Part shown: one piece after another, positions 43,975-55,621 of the stretch
Layout of the letters: every line of letters begins with the position of its first letter
Numbering within the stretch: position 1 is the first letter of the stretch
Origin: Brachycybe producta
Taxonomy: Eukaryota > Arthropoda > Diplopoda > Playtdesmida > Andrognathidae
Reading direction: 5' to 3'
Length of the DNA stretch: 64,000 nucleotides
NCBI GenBank assembly: GCA_036925085.1
Contig: JAUPFP010000009.1
Span: 1,222,001 to 1,286,000, forward strand
Program-made: the position numbers and the translations under genes
Notes under the pieces: model-generated
What the model was told of the DNA's origin: nothing
What the model saw: only the letters and a program-made list of their open reading frames with translations
Databases searched by the model: none

Positions 43975-44458
43975 GTTTTAGAAGACAATTCTGAGAACTT
44001 TTCTGAATGCCCGAACTTAGGCTGTACCAATCACTCTTTTTACTGAGCAAAAACGATTTAATCTTAGACTATTACTCTACTGGACTGGCAACTCCCTATC
44101 TTATACATGTTAAAGCGTTAAATGCATGTTCATAGGCAAAATAAATAAGACAAAAGTGACGCCAGCTCCGCCTGGTGGCATTATTTTAAAAAAAATCGTT
44201 GGCTAGATTTTTTTTTTTTCAAAGGGGAAGACATTGGAGGTGAATCATGTACTGTATGGCAAGTTATTTTAGTTTTTTCACGTTTTACTGGATTTTCCAA
44301 TTTTAATTCTATTCTAGGAATCCAGTAAAATGCGGATAAAAAAGTAAAATGAATTTCCATATGTGATATTCTGCTGTGAATTTGTGTAAATCTTAGTGAA
44401 TCTCGTACATGATTTTTTTTAATGTCGCCTAGTTGTCGTTTCGTCTCCTAAGCAAAAA

Positions 44459-44531
44459 ATGGTTGGAAAACGTTGTTGTTACGGTGTTTGTGACTCGCAT
44501 TTTCCTGATAATAGACCACAACAAAAACAGG
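44459..44531 (+). CDS. Candidate first exon of a THAP-type zinc finger
   Basis: The frame starts at an ATG and reads MVGKRCCYGVCDSHFPDN then RPQQKQ. The opening M-V-G-x-R-C-C-x-G-x-C resembles the N-terminus of THAP DNA-binding domains (C2CH zinc fingers found in host factors and in P-type transposases). A possible donor CAG|GTAACA follows. The rest of a THAP domain (Trp, AVPTIF-like motif) was not found downstream. It could be an exon of a real gene, a transposase relic, or chance. Only the start motif and the donor are seen. Confidence 0.3.
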
Positions 44532-45171
44532 TAACACTTTACAGACACTTTTTGACTGAACACAGCTGTAGTTCTTCATCGGCCATACTTTTTATAATAA
44601 TATATATAAAAAAATCCACCCTATATAACTACAAAATGAACTCGTCCAAAGTTTGACTTTTGATATTAATGTTCATATACCATAGTCCCGCTAGAGGCGC
44701 CACTTCAAAAACGACGTCACAACGATTCAAAACTATCCAACACAAAATTTTGGGAGTTGCCAGTCTAGTAGAGTAATAGTCTAAGATTTAATTGAGCTTT
44801 GCTTCACAGCCGATTTCTGGTATGTATACAGAAAGTGCAGGCTGGTACACACAGGCATACGAGCTGGGGAAGGGCTATTGCCCACCCCCACCCCTCTCTC
44901 CAAAGCTGCTCAGACCAAGCCAGATTTGAGCAAAAAAGGGACTGCACAAAATTTAGATTATTTATTTTTTTTTACACACATAGCAATGGCAAGACAACAA
45001 GACGAATTAGTAATAAATTGATTGACCATCCATCACTGCTGCCGTTTTATCGGGGCGCAGACCTATAATTGTTGAGTGCGTTATTTGATCGGAAATCGGT
45101 TAACATTTGTTCGTCGATCCGATTGTTGCCGACTAGCAGTAAATCGGCAAAAATCGGCTCGGTACAGCCTT
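44532..45171. other. Intergenic, nothing else recognised
   Basis: Frames here (such as 44799-45068) have no recognisable domain. The continuation of the candidate THAP exon was looked for and not seen. Confidence 0.35.
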
Positions 45172-45470
45172 ATACCTTGTACACACGAGTTAAATGGATT
45201 CAAATTAAATGTGTTTAGGTGAATTATACGGAATCTAGTTAAGGGCATGAACCAAATAAAAATTTACTTTTATTATTAATATTTTAAATTGAAATACTAA
45301 ATAATTTTGTCAATCGTTTATATATTTATATTTAAGTATTAATCTCAATATTTTCAGATTATTATTAACTGAATAAATTGAATTCGACATATTGTTTGTT
45401 TGCCCTTCACAGGGCTCTGTAGAACACGCTTATTATTTAAATACATTTAAATTATCAGATGTGTGTACTA
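45172..45470. repeat. Dispersed MITE, partner of 29279-29563
   Basis: It is the reverse complement of the 29.3-kb copy over about 290 bases, with the ends ACCTTGTACACACG and GATGTGTGTAC. Confidence 0.7.
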
Positions 45471-45623
45471 TGTATACTGACTTATAATCACTCAAAACTG
45501 AAATTCGTACCTTTTTCAGTTTCTGAAATTCTATTTATATATTAAAAAAAACTTTCTACTACCATAATAATATAGAATGACAGAAGAAAAAAACATTTCT
45601 TCTGAACTTTTTGTACCAACGAT

Positions 45624-46034
45624 AAAGCCACGTTTTCACGGCGATAGTTCTATCTTGAGAGTAGCTGTCATGAAAGTTGTGATAGTTCACTCTCATGATA
45701 GCAACTGTCTACATGTCTTGAAGTAACGTGATAGTTCTGTCATGATAGTGTGACGTCTACTTCACAGATATCATTGAGTCAACAACAGTGTTGCATCTCT
45801 CCCTCCAGAAGCCAAATTTCCCTACAAAATGGTTATTTCACTATAAGCGGTCACACAACTATTCACTATCGCGACAGTACTATCAACTATCTAGTCAAAC
45901 GAGATAGTGTGATAGTGCTATCGCGACAGTGCGCTAGTGACTATCATGTGGTTTTTTCATGATGATAGTTCTCGCGATAGTTACTGTCATGACAGCAATT
46001 GTCGTGACAACTATCATCGTGAAAACTGGGCTTT
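45624..46034. mobile_element. CTATCG-rich MITE, copy 3
   Basis: The ends AAGCCACGTTTTCACGGCGA and TCGTGAAAACTGGGCTT are inverted. The body matches copy 2 at 31139-31544. Confidence 0.7.
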
Positions 46035-46223
46035 TATTGTCAACGCATAAATCGCATTCATGGAATAACCTTTAGTTTTCCATATTGCATACATAAAAAA
46101 GAGAAACTGCAGAAGTAAAAAAATCAAACAGATGGAAACAAAAAAATACGGTAATGGGGGGGGGGGGAATGGGGGAGAGGTTTTTTCATATAAAAACACA
46201 TTTAGAAAACTACTACACAGACA

Positions 46224-46430
46224 CAGGCAATTAGAAATCGGGACAAACAGAAGTTGGCTCCGCCCCTTTATATGACGACCGGAAACGTCTAATTGGTTGG
46301 TTATGTAGTCTGACGTCACATGCTCCGCCTCTTTTCAACGTCGAACCACACAACAAACCAATTAGAAGTAGCCGGTCATCATAAAAAGGGCGGCGCCAAC
46401 TTCTGTTTGTCCCGATTTCTAATTGCCTGT
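46224..46430. mobile_element. CAGGCAA hairpin MITE, copy 2
   Basis: It starts CAGGCAATTAGAAATCGGG and ends CTAATTGCCTGT, with the family's CCGCCC and CCAATTAG blocks in inverted arms. The flanks CTACACAGA and CTACAGAC look like a diverged target duplication. Confidence 0.78.
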
Positions 46431-46719
46431 CTACAGACTGCCTATAAACGTACCAGTTATGAAAATGTAGGTCATAAACATGTTTACAATATTATTTCAA
46501 CAAAACTGCTTTTCATCGTAGGAAAAGAAGTTAGGTTTCCCTGGCCTCATATTTGGATAAATAAAATCCGCATAATTGGTGATGAGTTTTGCATAGAGAT
46601 AACCATATAATGAACAGTCAATGCGCATTTTTCGTTCAATAAACATCTTTTTTTTTTCTTTTGGCAGGAGGGCGCCACCATGTTGTTTACATTTAAATAC
46701 CAAATAAACCTCACTTTCC

Positions 46720-47433
46720 TTAAGAGCCTAGATACACGTCCATCTTGTTGTTTTGAGCAGACGACAACGAGACAAATGAGTGTTCTTATATGGTGTTACT
46801 AAAACTGAAAGAAATCGCCTCACAATCGCTCAATTAAAATACATTAAAGTGCAAAATGCAACAAAAAGTATTGTTCTTCACGTGCTCGATTTATATAATT
46901 TTTGAAAAGGTCCTTCTATGTTTAAACAAGAATCAAAATTGTTCGTTTTTTTAACCCCATGTTAAATCCCATTGGATCAAAAACCGTCCCACAAACATTT
47001 GAAAAACTCTTGTTAAAAACGATTTAGAACAATAACAAAATAATTAGCACATACTTTCATGTATTGGCTTCACGATGTTTCCTTTTTATAAATTTTGAAA
47101 AGGTCCTTCTATTTTTTAATAACGTTTAAAATCGTACATTTTTTAACTCCATGTTAAGTTCTATAGGAGCAAAAAAACCGTCACCCAAACATTTAAAGAA
47201 CTCCCATTAAAAACGTCTTAGAACAATAACAAAATAATAAGCACGTGCATTAATCTATTGGCTTTATGATGTTTTCTTTTTATAAGCTTAACACGCGAAA
47301 TTATTTTTCTATTAATTATTATGTGACTTGAAACCGGGAGGAAAAACGTTTAAAAACCGTTTTTCAATTAAAACCGATCGCAGCGTCTACATTCGGAGAA
47401 ATTTCAAACTAAACGCTGTATCTATGCTCTTAA
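46720..47433. mobile_element. Palindrome family B, copy 5
   Basis: This copy has TTAA at both ends (TTAAGAGCCTAGATACACG and GTATCTATGCTCTTAA), 714 bp. The inner blocks AAAGGTCCTTCTATTTTTTA and TTAAATCCCATTGGATC occur twice. Confidence 0.72.
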
Positions 47434-47585
47434 CTACGATGTTTCCATCGGTTGAAACCTTAAGACCATTATTCTCTGGGACTGGCAACTGTAAAAATAC
47501 ATTTGTTTCGATATAGTGGTGACACCAGCAGTATCAGTAGGTATATCAGTATCAGTATTAGTGGGAACAGTATAGTATGAGAGGA

Positions 47586-47793
47586 CAGGCAATTAGAAAA
47601 CGGGATGAACAGAAGTTGGCTCCGCCCTTTTTATGACAAACGGCAAGTTTTTCTAATTGGTTTGTTGTGTGCGTCGACGTCGAAAAGGGCAGAGCATGTG
47701 ACGTCAGACTACATAACCAACCAATTAGAAGTTGCCGTTAGTCATAAAAAAGGCGGAGCCAACTTCTGTTCATCCCGTTTTCTAATTGCCTGT
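47586..47793. mobile_element. CAGGCAA hairpin MITE, copy 3
   Basis: It starts CAGGCAATTAGAAAACGGG and ends CTAATTGCCTGT. The flanks TATGAGAGGA and TATGAAGGTA look like a target duplication with a small change. Confidence 0.78.
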
Positions 47794-47884
47794 TATGAAG
47801 GTAGGGCATACTTGCACTTACAGGCTTCCACAAGAAAGTCACCAGAAGGCGCTCTTGTAGTTTTCACCAAGCTATCACCAGTAT

Positions 47885-48120
47885 ACTTTGCTGCGATACA
47901 TTGTTGCGGGGCAGAATCGCAACTGACGCAATTCAGACCCGTCAACAATGTTTCAAAGTTTCCCATGTTTCGATGGGAATCAACAAACATGAATCTAAAC
48001 TGATGCGATTCAGTCCCGAAAACATTTCAACATCGTTGCGGGTCCGAATCGCAACTGAGTGCTGACGCGAATCAGACCCGCAACATTGTTCCGTGTCCAC
48101 GTCTATACTAAGTTTCTCTC
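47885..48120. repeat. GCGACTGACGC/CAACATTGTT repeat element
   Basis: Blocks GATACATTGTTGCGGGGCAG, CGCAACTGACGCAATTCAG and CCCGCAACATTGTTCCGTG match the element at 59715-60485. Inverted sub-repeats are present. Confidence 0.55.
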
Positions 48121-48255
48121 CATCCTTCCGGCTTTCACCATGTCATTATCACCTGCGGAAGTGGCCCTTTCAATATGTGCTTACACTGTCATTGATCAAG
48201 AGGGACGAATAAAAACATAAACGGTGGTAGGCACTGGGAACACAAGTTTTTCTCA

Positions 48256-48455
48256 ACATGTCGACTTTTAATCTCTAATTCGACCATGTTAATTATGCCA
48301 TGTTGCGCACACCATACTCTGATAATTAAATTATTGCAAGCACCCACTTGTGGCAGCAATAATATAATTATTAGAGTATGGTGTGCACAACATGGCATAA
48401 TTAACATGGCCGTATAAAAAAGATTAAAAATCGACACGTCGAGATTTTAAAAAAA
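48256..48455. repeat. 200-bp palindrome
   Basis: CATGTTAATTATGCCATGTT and GCGCACACCATACTCTGATA on the left are inverted on the right (ATTAGAGTATGGTGTGCAC, AACATGGCATAATTAACATG). The stem is over 70 bp. Confidence 0.75.
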
Positions 48456-48474
48456 AAATCTCGCATGTCCTTTA

Positions 48475-48583
48475 CAGAGCATGTGACGTCAGACTACATA
48501 ACCAACCAATTAGAAGTTGCCGGTCGTCATAAAAAGGGCGGAGCCAACTTGTGTTTGTCCCGATTTCTCAATGCCTGTGTAAT
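48475..48583. repeat. CAGGCAA hairpin MITE, half copy
   Basis: Only the right half is present: ATGTGACGTCAGACTACATA, CCAATTAGAAGTTGCCGG and TCCCGATTTCTCAATGCCTG. Confidence 0.65.
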
Positions 48584-48652
48584 TACCATCTTTCACACAA
48601 TGCCTCTATATTCTATAGCTTAGAAATCTTTCTGAATGATGCTACAGATTCT

Positions 48653-48981
48653 CAACCCGTCATAAATGACAGGAGCCAAATTCTAGTTTAATTTTGCTAC
48701 TATTATCCCCTCCCCTTTTTTGCCCCTCCACATTTCCCTCTCTCACACCCCCACCATTTCCAACCTTTGCCCTCTCCAATTTAATATCATGGGGAATGAG
48801 TTTGATTTAATTATTTTTTTTATTTAAAAGCACCTTAATATTGTTTGAGTTCTTGGATCGAAAGAGCGCAACATAACCGTTGACCATTCAGAAAAAAAGC
48901 AGTTCATTTATTCAAATTTATATAAATTCCGACGTGCTTCAAGGGGTGTACAGCATTACTAACAGATACACAGACCTGGGA
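48653..48981 (-). mobile_element. Helitron-like element, copy 5 (3' end truncated)
   Basis: The 5' end on the minus strand is TCCCAGGTCTGTGTATC. The 3' hairpin is present near 48656-48673 but the CTRR end is missing. Confidence 0.55.
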
Positions 48982-49001
48982 TATTATATATATAATAATA
49001 A

Positions 49002-49575
49002 TTAGTGGGGTGACCCGTCATAAATGACGGGAGCCAAATTCACAGGCATTTGTGCCCAGCATTAGAATTTCTTTTCCTCCGCCCATTTATGACGTCAGAC
49101 CAACTAACAAACCAATTAGAAATTGATTACGTTCATAAAAGGGCGGAGCAAAATAAATTCTAATGGTGGGCACAATTGCCTGTGAGAATCTAGTTTAATT
49201 TTGCTACTATTATCCCCTCCCCTTTTTTATATTTGAAAGAGAAAATGAGTTTTTCATTTTCTCTGGTGTGCGCATGCGTATCGAGTGTTCCTTTTTTACT
49301 CCTTTTATTTCAATTTCAGTTTCCCCCTCCCCTTTTTTCCCCTCTACGTTTCTCTCTCTCCCCTACCTTTCCAACCTTTTCCCCTCTCCAATGTAATATC
49401 ATGGGGTTCTTGGATGGGGAGAGCGCAACATAATTTTGACCTTGAGAAAAAAAAGCAGCTCATTTAAATTTATATAAATTCCTACGTGCTTCATGGTGTT
49501 TGTCCTTGTTTGTACAGCGTTACACATACAGTATTACAGTGAAGGAAGGAAAGAAACAAAGACAGACGGGGCTTA
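49002..49575 (-). mobile_element. Helitron-like element, copy 6, carrying a nested MITE
   Basis: The 3' end on the minus strand is a hairpin followed by CACCCCACTAA. Next to it is a hairpin MITE (about 49036-49183; CACAGGCATTTGTGCCCAGC at one end, GGGCACAATTGCCTGTG at the other). Then comes the common body (TTTTGCTACTATTATCCCC, ATTTGAAAGAGAAAATGAG). The 5' end is of the GCCCCGTCTG/GCCAGGTC type. Confidence 0.6.
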
Positions 49576-50197
49576 ATAAATATACTGTATATAATAATGT
49601 GTATTAAAGTAGATGCTCGTGTCATCAACTGGTTTTCTGAAACTGACTCATGCCGACAGCCTCTTGACATCATGTTGAAACAGAGGAACTATTTATGCAA
49701 ATGCAGTCGTTAGGACTATATATCATGAGGAAATCATCACCTTCTATAAACACACCACAAGCATCAATCATCGTAACAATTGCAGGTATATACACCAATC
49801 CTAACGTGTCGCTCTCAGTAACCACTCTTACTTGTATCCCCCGCTCAATTGTTACAATCGCACACTTGATGAAATAAGTTTGAAATGAAACAAATAACGA
49901 AATAACTCATTAAATAATGAGAAGAATGTTATGGGCAAAACATATTCAATAATAATAATATGCTGATAGTAGGCCTATTCCAGTCACCACAAAAAAAAAA
50001 ACAGAGTAAACATGTCAATCAAATGTCAAATTAATATACAAACAAAACCAACTCCCCTCCCCCTCCCGCCCACAGACAATACCATCGCCTTTTATTCTAC
50101 AGAAAAACTATGGCGAAACAAACACACAATACAACAAGTGTTATTATATGGAAATCGTGCTAATTGAAACAAACCCAATGCCAGACACGTTAAATCC
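49576..50197. other. Intergenic, nothing recognised
   Basis: No repeat boundary or coding signal is supported. Confidence 0.35.
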
Positions 50198-51597
50198 TAA
50201 GAGCCTACAACATCGCAAAAATTACTTAAAAATCTCCGCAAAGAGCACTAGCATCGTTTTTTATTCTTCTTTCTATTGAGCCCATAGAGCCAATGTTAAA
50301 GAAAATATATTACAACTAGTGGGGTAACCTGTCATAAATGACGGGAGCAAAATTGACAGGCAATTGTGCCCAGCATTCGAATTTCTTTTCTTCCGCCCTT
50401 TTATGCCGTCAGACCAAGTAACAAACCCAATTAGAAATTGATGACGTTAATAAAAGGACGGAGGAAAAGAAATTCTAATGCTGGGCACAGTTGCCTGTGA
50501 TAAACTGTAGTTTAATTTTGCTACTATTATCCCCTCCCCTTTTCATATTTGAAAGAGAAAATGAGTTTTTCATTTTCTCTGGTGTGCGCATGCGCGTCGT
50601 TTGTTCCTTTTTTACTCCTTTCATTTCAATTTCAGTCACCCCTCCCCCTCCCCCCTTTTCACCCTCCACGTTTCTCTCCCCACACCCCCCACACCCCCCA
50701 CACCCCCTCCACACTTTCCAACCTTTTCCCCTCTCCAATTTAATATCATGGGGTTCTTGGATGGGGAGTGTGCAACATATAGTTGAGAAAAAAAGCGGTT
50801 CATTTATTCATTTAAATTTATATAAATTCCGACGTGCTTCAAGGTTTTTGTCCTTGTTTGTACAGCGTTAATCACACACATATAGACCTGGCTTAATATA
50901 TATAATAATATAATTTTTATAATACACAGTCGAGGCAATCTGTTTATTTTAAATATTTTTCATATTTCAAGTTATCCAATTTTGATGGTTCAAAGTGCAA
51001 TGTACTCACCTTAAATATATGCTGATCGAGTGATAATGACAAAAAAAATTCTTAAGTGCGGTTATATTTTTTAAAAACTATTTCAAAATCGCGAATTATT
51101 ATAACTTATGTTAAACTCCATTGAGTGCGCCATCATAAGCAAGAAATATCCATTAAAATACTCATAAAAATACGTAAATATAATTTTTAAAAACCACATT
51201 GGCGCACACGTGCTGATTTTTTTTCGGTTTTTTTTATTAAAATTATTTCTACGAGTATTTTAATGGATTTTACTTACACGTACTCAATGGAGTTTAACAT
51301 AAGAGTTAAAAATTCGCGATTTTGAAATAAGTTTTTAAAAATAGAACTACAATTACCAATTTTTCGTTATTCTATCACTCGATCAGCATATATTTAAGGA
51401 AGGTGCACATTGCACTTTGAAAACTCAATAAAATAATAAATAAACTTTAAACATGAAAAATAAACATATTGCTGCGACTGTGTATTTTAAAAATTACCAT
51501 TTTTTCTGTAACATCAGGTCTATGGGCTCAATAGAAAAACGATGCTAGCACACTTTGCGGAGATTTGTCTAAGTAATTTTGTAATGTAGCCTCTTAA
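50198..51597. mobile_element. Palindrome family A, copy 7, interrupted by a Helitron-like element
   Basis: The left end reads TAAGAGCCTACAACATCGCA and the right end GTAATGTAGCCTCTTAA. A Helitron-like element (50316-50893) lies in the left arm. The left terminus has GAGCCTA, like family B, while the body is family A. Confidence 0.7.
50316..50893 (-). mobile_element. Helitron-like element, copy 7, carrying a nested MITE
   Basis: The 3' end on the minus strand is a hairpin (one base changed) and CCCCACTAG at 50316-50319. The nested MITE lies at about 50358-50502 with CACAGGCAATTGTGCCCAGC and GCTGGGCACAGTTGCCTGTG ends. The body matches copy 6. The 5' end is AAGCCAGGTCTATATG near 50893. Confidence 0.65.
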
Positions 51598-51887
51598 ATA
51601 TTTTTTAAATATTTCTTAAGAGACCAGCTAAAAGTTGGACGACAGAATGCATTTTTAAATAACTTTTTGACCAAAAATTTTAATTCATTTAAAATGAAAT
51701 TTATCCATGCGGAGTCAGATGACGATGATAAGAATTTAAAAAAATAATAATAAAATCGATAGAGACCGTGTGTACTGTATAATTAATGAAATATGAGTGG
51801 GTGAGATTGGAGAAGCTCCTTCTCACAATTAGTAAAGTTCAAACTATAGTACCAGCTGTTTACTGAAGATGAGCCTAAAGCCGGTTA

Positions 51888-53033
51888 TTACACTAGCAAC
51901 TTTTAATGCAATAAAATGTGCAATGTGACTTGCAACTCCCTTGTTTATAGTTAGATATGACATGCCACTGGATAAAACTTTCCTGGAGACTAAGTCTCAC
52001 CAAGTTGAACAGGTTCAACTTTCAGAGACTTTTCAAGTAAACTTTCTGACAAACAACCAATCAGGCCGTTTGCCGGAAATAACCTATGTAACATTGAACG
52101 AATTTCCGGTTTCATGACTTCCGGTTCATGCACTTCCTGTTAGTTGATCACAATATGGACACAAACCAAAGGGGGCAGACATTGAAGAAAATCATGAACA
52201 ATTTAGAAGCAAATGGGCGCCGCACAGTTAAAAGTTATCATTTGTTTACTTCCTCCTTCATTTCCGTTATGGAGGGAAGGTGCTTGGTTGAAAGAACAGC
52301 CGAAGGAGCATCAGCGCCATCTATTGATCACAAGTGAAAAGAGCCGTCTCGCTAGCTTATAGATCAGCTCTTTATTTTGGGTATCTTTGTTAAGTGACAG
52401 TGTGGCGGGTTAAATTAATGCTTGTTCCTTCTTATGTTTATGCTCCCATTGATTAGGGGTTTGTGCCGCATACATTTTCGAATTTTTTTCTCTCTGTTTA
52501 TTGTGGGGGACTGTGTTAAATAGGTTATGTTAGGATAGGATATTTTTACTTTTATTTTTATTCTTATTTTTATTTTATTGTTTTAGGCGACTTTTTATGA
52601 CTCCTATGATAAACCATAGGCTGTGCTGTTAAACAAGCACCATCCCTCCATAACGGAAATGAAAGAGGAAGTACACAAATGATAACTTTTAACCATGCGG
52701 CACCCACTTCCCTGTTGTACAATTTTCACTATGATTCACAGCAGATCGTGTGGATGGAAAGTCATTTTACTTTTTAGCTGCATTTTACTGGATATCCAGA
52801 ATAGAATTGAAATTTTAAAATTCAGTAAAACGCGGATTAAAAGTAAAATGGCTTCCGATACTGTACGAGATTCACCCGAATATCGGCCCCCTTGACATAA
52901 ACAAAGTTTTGAAAACTTCATTGGCAACTACACGTTGCAATAGTGTGATATAGAAAGTTCTAGTTGGAAGTCACATCACATGTTGCACTGCAAGTCGAAT
53001 TGCATTGGAAATTGCTAGTGTAATTGCGGCTTA
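51888..53033. mobile_element. 1.1-kb element with AAGCCGGTTATTACACTAGC ends
   Basis: The left end TTATTACACTAGCAACTTTT is inverted at the right (GAAATTGCTAGTGTAATTGC). Inside is a second inverted pair (52205-52290 and 52620-52712) with TAAAAGTTATCATTTGTTTA and CTCCATAACGGAAATGAAAG. A block near 52766-52880 (GCATTTTACTGGATATCCAG) matches the inverted sequence at 44.3 kb. No protein is supported. Confidence 0.6.
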
Positions 53034-53034
53034 A

Positions 53035-53615
53035 GGCCTTGTTTCCAATGCGGCAAAAATTTGTACTTAATGAAAATTTCAACTATTGAAAAATAGCAGT
53101 GTTTTTTATGAAGAAAATGTCTTAATGCATTTCTATTAGAACAAACGTGGTCCACGCTTAGTTTCTATTATCGGTTGTTCATTATGTTAGGCCAATTGAA
53201 GTGAGAAAACCACATTCGCTGTAAAACTATAGTTAAATATATCCTACAAATAAATTAATTAAAACACATTAATTTACCTGAAATGATGAAAATTTAAGAA
53301 AAATCGATGAAAAAACACCAAAAACGAAGAGATGAGAACGATGGCGAACTCAAAAACTGCAAAAAGTACAAATGTTCACCAAAAAAAAGGTTAAAACAAA
53401 AGTTGAATCAATTTTAACTTTTGTTTAAACCGCTTTTTTGACGAATATTTGTGCTTTTTTGGAATTGAATGGCTTTTCTCCTATTGGTGCTGTTATATTA
53501 GCCAACTAATAGACATGCGCATTATCCCACTTCTCTATAGTAAACACTGTTTTTTTTTAACAGTTGAAATTTTTACATGGCAAAAATTTTCGCCCCAATG
53601 AAAACAAGGCGTAAA
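53035..53615. mobile_element. MITE with GGCCTTGTTTCCAATG ends
   Basis: The left GCCTTGTTTCCAATGCGG and right CCAATGAAAACAAGGC are inverted. GAAAATTTCAACTATTG and its partner CAGTTGAAATTTTTAC are inner repeats. A fragment occurs at 5390. Confidence 0.6.
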
Positions 53616-53725
53616 GCCAGTCATAGACCTAAAATTGTTCTTAAATAAATGTATAAATTAATTTATTAATGTGACAATGCATGTGTATAATGACGTGAAT
53701 GTTAAATTATTTGTTCAAAGTTGCA

Positions 53726-54653
53726 TTAAGAGGGTTACAGAGGCGTCACGGACGTTTTTTTTTTGACAGACAACACTGATTGCAGTGTCTGACGTAAGAG
53801 GCGCCACTTGTATTGAATTAGCATAGACATATGCTAATTTAAATTTCAAACATATAGTTAGGTTCGGTATCCATTATCTGGAGACATATAAGTTTTTAAA
53901 ATGTGATTAAAACTGTAATAAATATTAGATTGTTTAATGGATCTGATAAAGATTTTTCAGACTTTAAATCTGCCTTTAAATATTTTTAATTAAGTATTTA
54001 AAAAGGTGTTTTTTTCCTATGCAAAATCTCATAGGAAAAAAAAGCTACATATTCGGTATCCATTATCTTTTTTTACAAAAGAGATAATAGTAAAATAAAA
54101 AAATGTGGTGGTAGATTTATTTTTCTATAAAACAAGTAAATTTCATTACCTAATTGCATATCTTTATTTTTATATGGAAGTAAAAGTCGTAATGGGCCAA
54201 TTTTTCAGAATCTGATTTAGTCAAGGCTTGGTTAGAGTTATTTCGTAGCAACGAAATAAGCGTGCATGCGCAAAAGCATTTATGACCGTTTGAGAAACTT
54301 GAAACCGACGCCATTTTTCCACCGCTTCGATGGAAAACGACGTCGTTTTAAAAAGAATAACCAACCCTACATGGCAGATTTCCGATTAAGGTAAGAATAT
54401 TAAGTGCAAAGAACAATAAAAAATAAAAAAATCTACATTTAGCAGCGATTATTAAGTCAAAAAAGATCACAGAAATCGCTGTAGAAAGTGATTTATGTCA
54501 ATTGTAGCCTCTAATACATCCCAACGAAAATTACCGTATGTACATAAAAAGCTATATAGAATAACCATAGTGTCCTATATACATAATAAATTAAGTATGC
54601 GAGCACCCTCTATGAATGTTTTCAGAAATTAACCTACTTCACAACCCTCTTAA
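53726..54653. mobile_element. TTAA-ended element, family C
   Basis: It is bounded by TTAAGAGGGTTACAG and CTTCACAACCCTCTTAA, 928 bp. The inverted ends are short compared with families A and B. It contains a small hairpin (TTTTTTCCTATG...CATAGGAAAAAAA, 54010-54043). No transposase is recognised. Confidence 0.55.
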
Positions 54654-55621
54654 TTTATAGAAGACGTTCCATTTTTCTTAAATGATCACATCTACTAGAG
54701 CGCTTTTTCAGGATCAGCATCATTCTTATGTAATTTACAACACTATATATACGATGCGCTCTGCAACATATTTAGCACACCTCTCCCCAATTCTCTTGTC
54801 TAGAAGGTCACAAGGTTAGATGTATGATAAACTGTCACACTATGCACTATCCTGTGCACATTCTGCAGGTAAAGCCCCCGTCATTCTTTGAGTAACACTG
54901 TACAAATAAGAACAACCTTGAACCACGTAGGAATTTTTATAAATTTAAATGAATAAATGAACCGCTTTTTTTTCTCAAGGTCAACATTACGTTGCATTCT
55001 CCCCATCTAAGAACCCCATGATATTAAATTGGAGGAGAAAAGGTTGGAAAGTGTAGAAGGGGACAGAGTTAGAAACATGGAGGGTAAAAAAGTGGGAGGG
55101 GGAAACTGATATTGAAATGAAAGGAGTAAAAAAGGAACAAACGAAGCACATGCGCACACCAGAGAAAATAAAAAGCTCATTTTCTCTTTCAAATATAAAA
55201 AGGGGAGGAAATAATAGTAGCAAAATTAAACTAGAATTTATCACAGGCAACTAACTGTGCCCAGTGTGAGCTTTTGACGTCGACCTCATAATTATTACCA
55301 ACTTATGATGACGTATCCACGTTTCTCCTGATCGCGTGGTGACTGCACGAAGAAGATTCGAGTTATAGAAATAGTCGGATGGAGATCGATTGTGATCATC
55401 CTTCTGTGCAGGGGTGTAGTCTTTGCAGAAGGATGGTGACCATCTCTCCTGGTCAACGCTGATGTACATCTTCCTTTGTTGTTATCAATTGAAGATGTTG
55501 AAGCTCCTCCAGGATCTGTATGTGTCTCCATGCCTTGTGGTGTCTCCGGCTTGCCTAGAGAAGGATTAGTTTCCAGACAAATAGACAATGTAGTTTCTCA
55601 TTGTAACGCTTTATATCTGCA

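Noticed and set aside
52128-52337. 69-codon frame near a CTTCCGGTT-rich region
   Set aside because: It crosses an inverted repeat of the 51.9-53.0 kb element; no domain.
55251-55588. Two overlapping minus-strand frames as gag-like genes
   Set aside because: Short, unlike any family I recognise, and next to a possible LTR end only; function cannot be supported.
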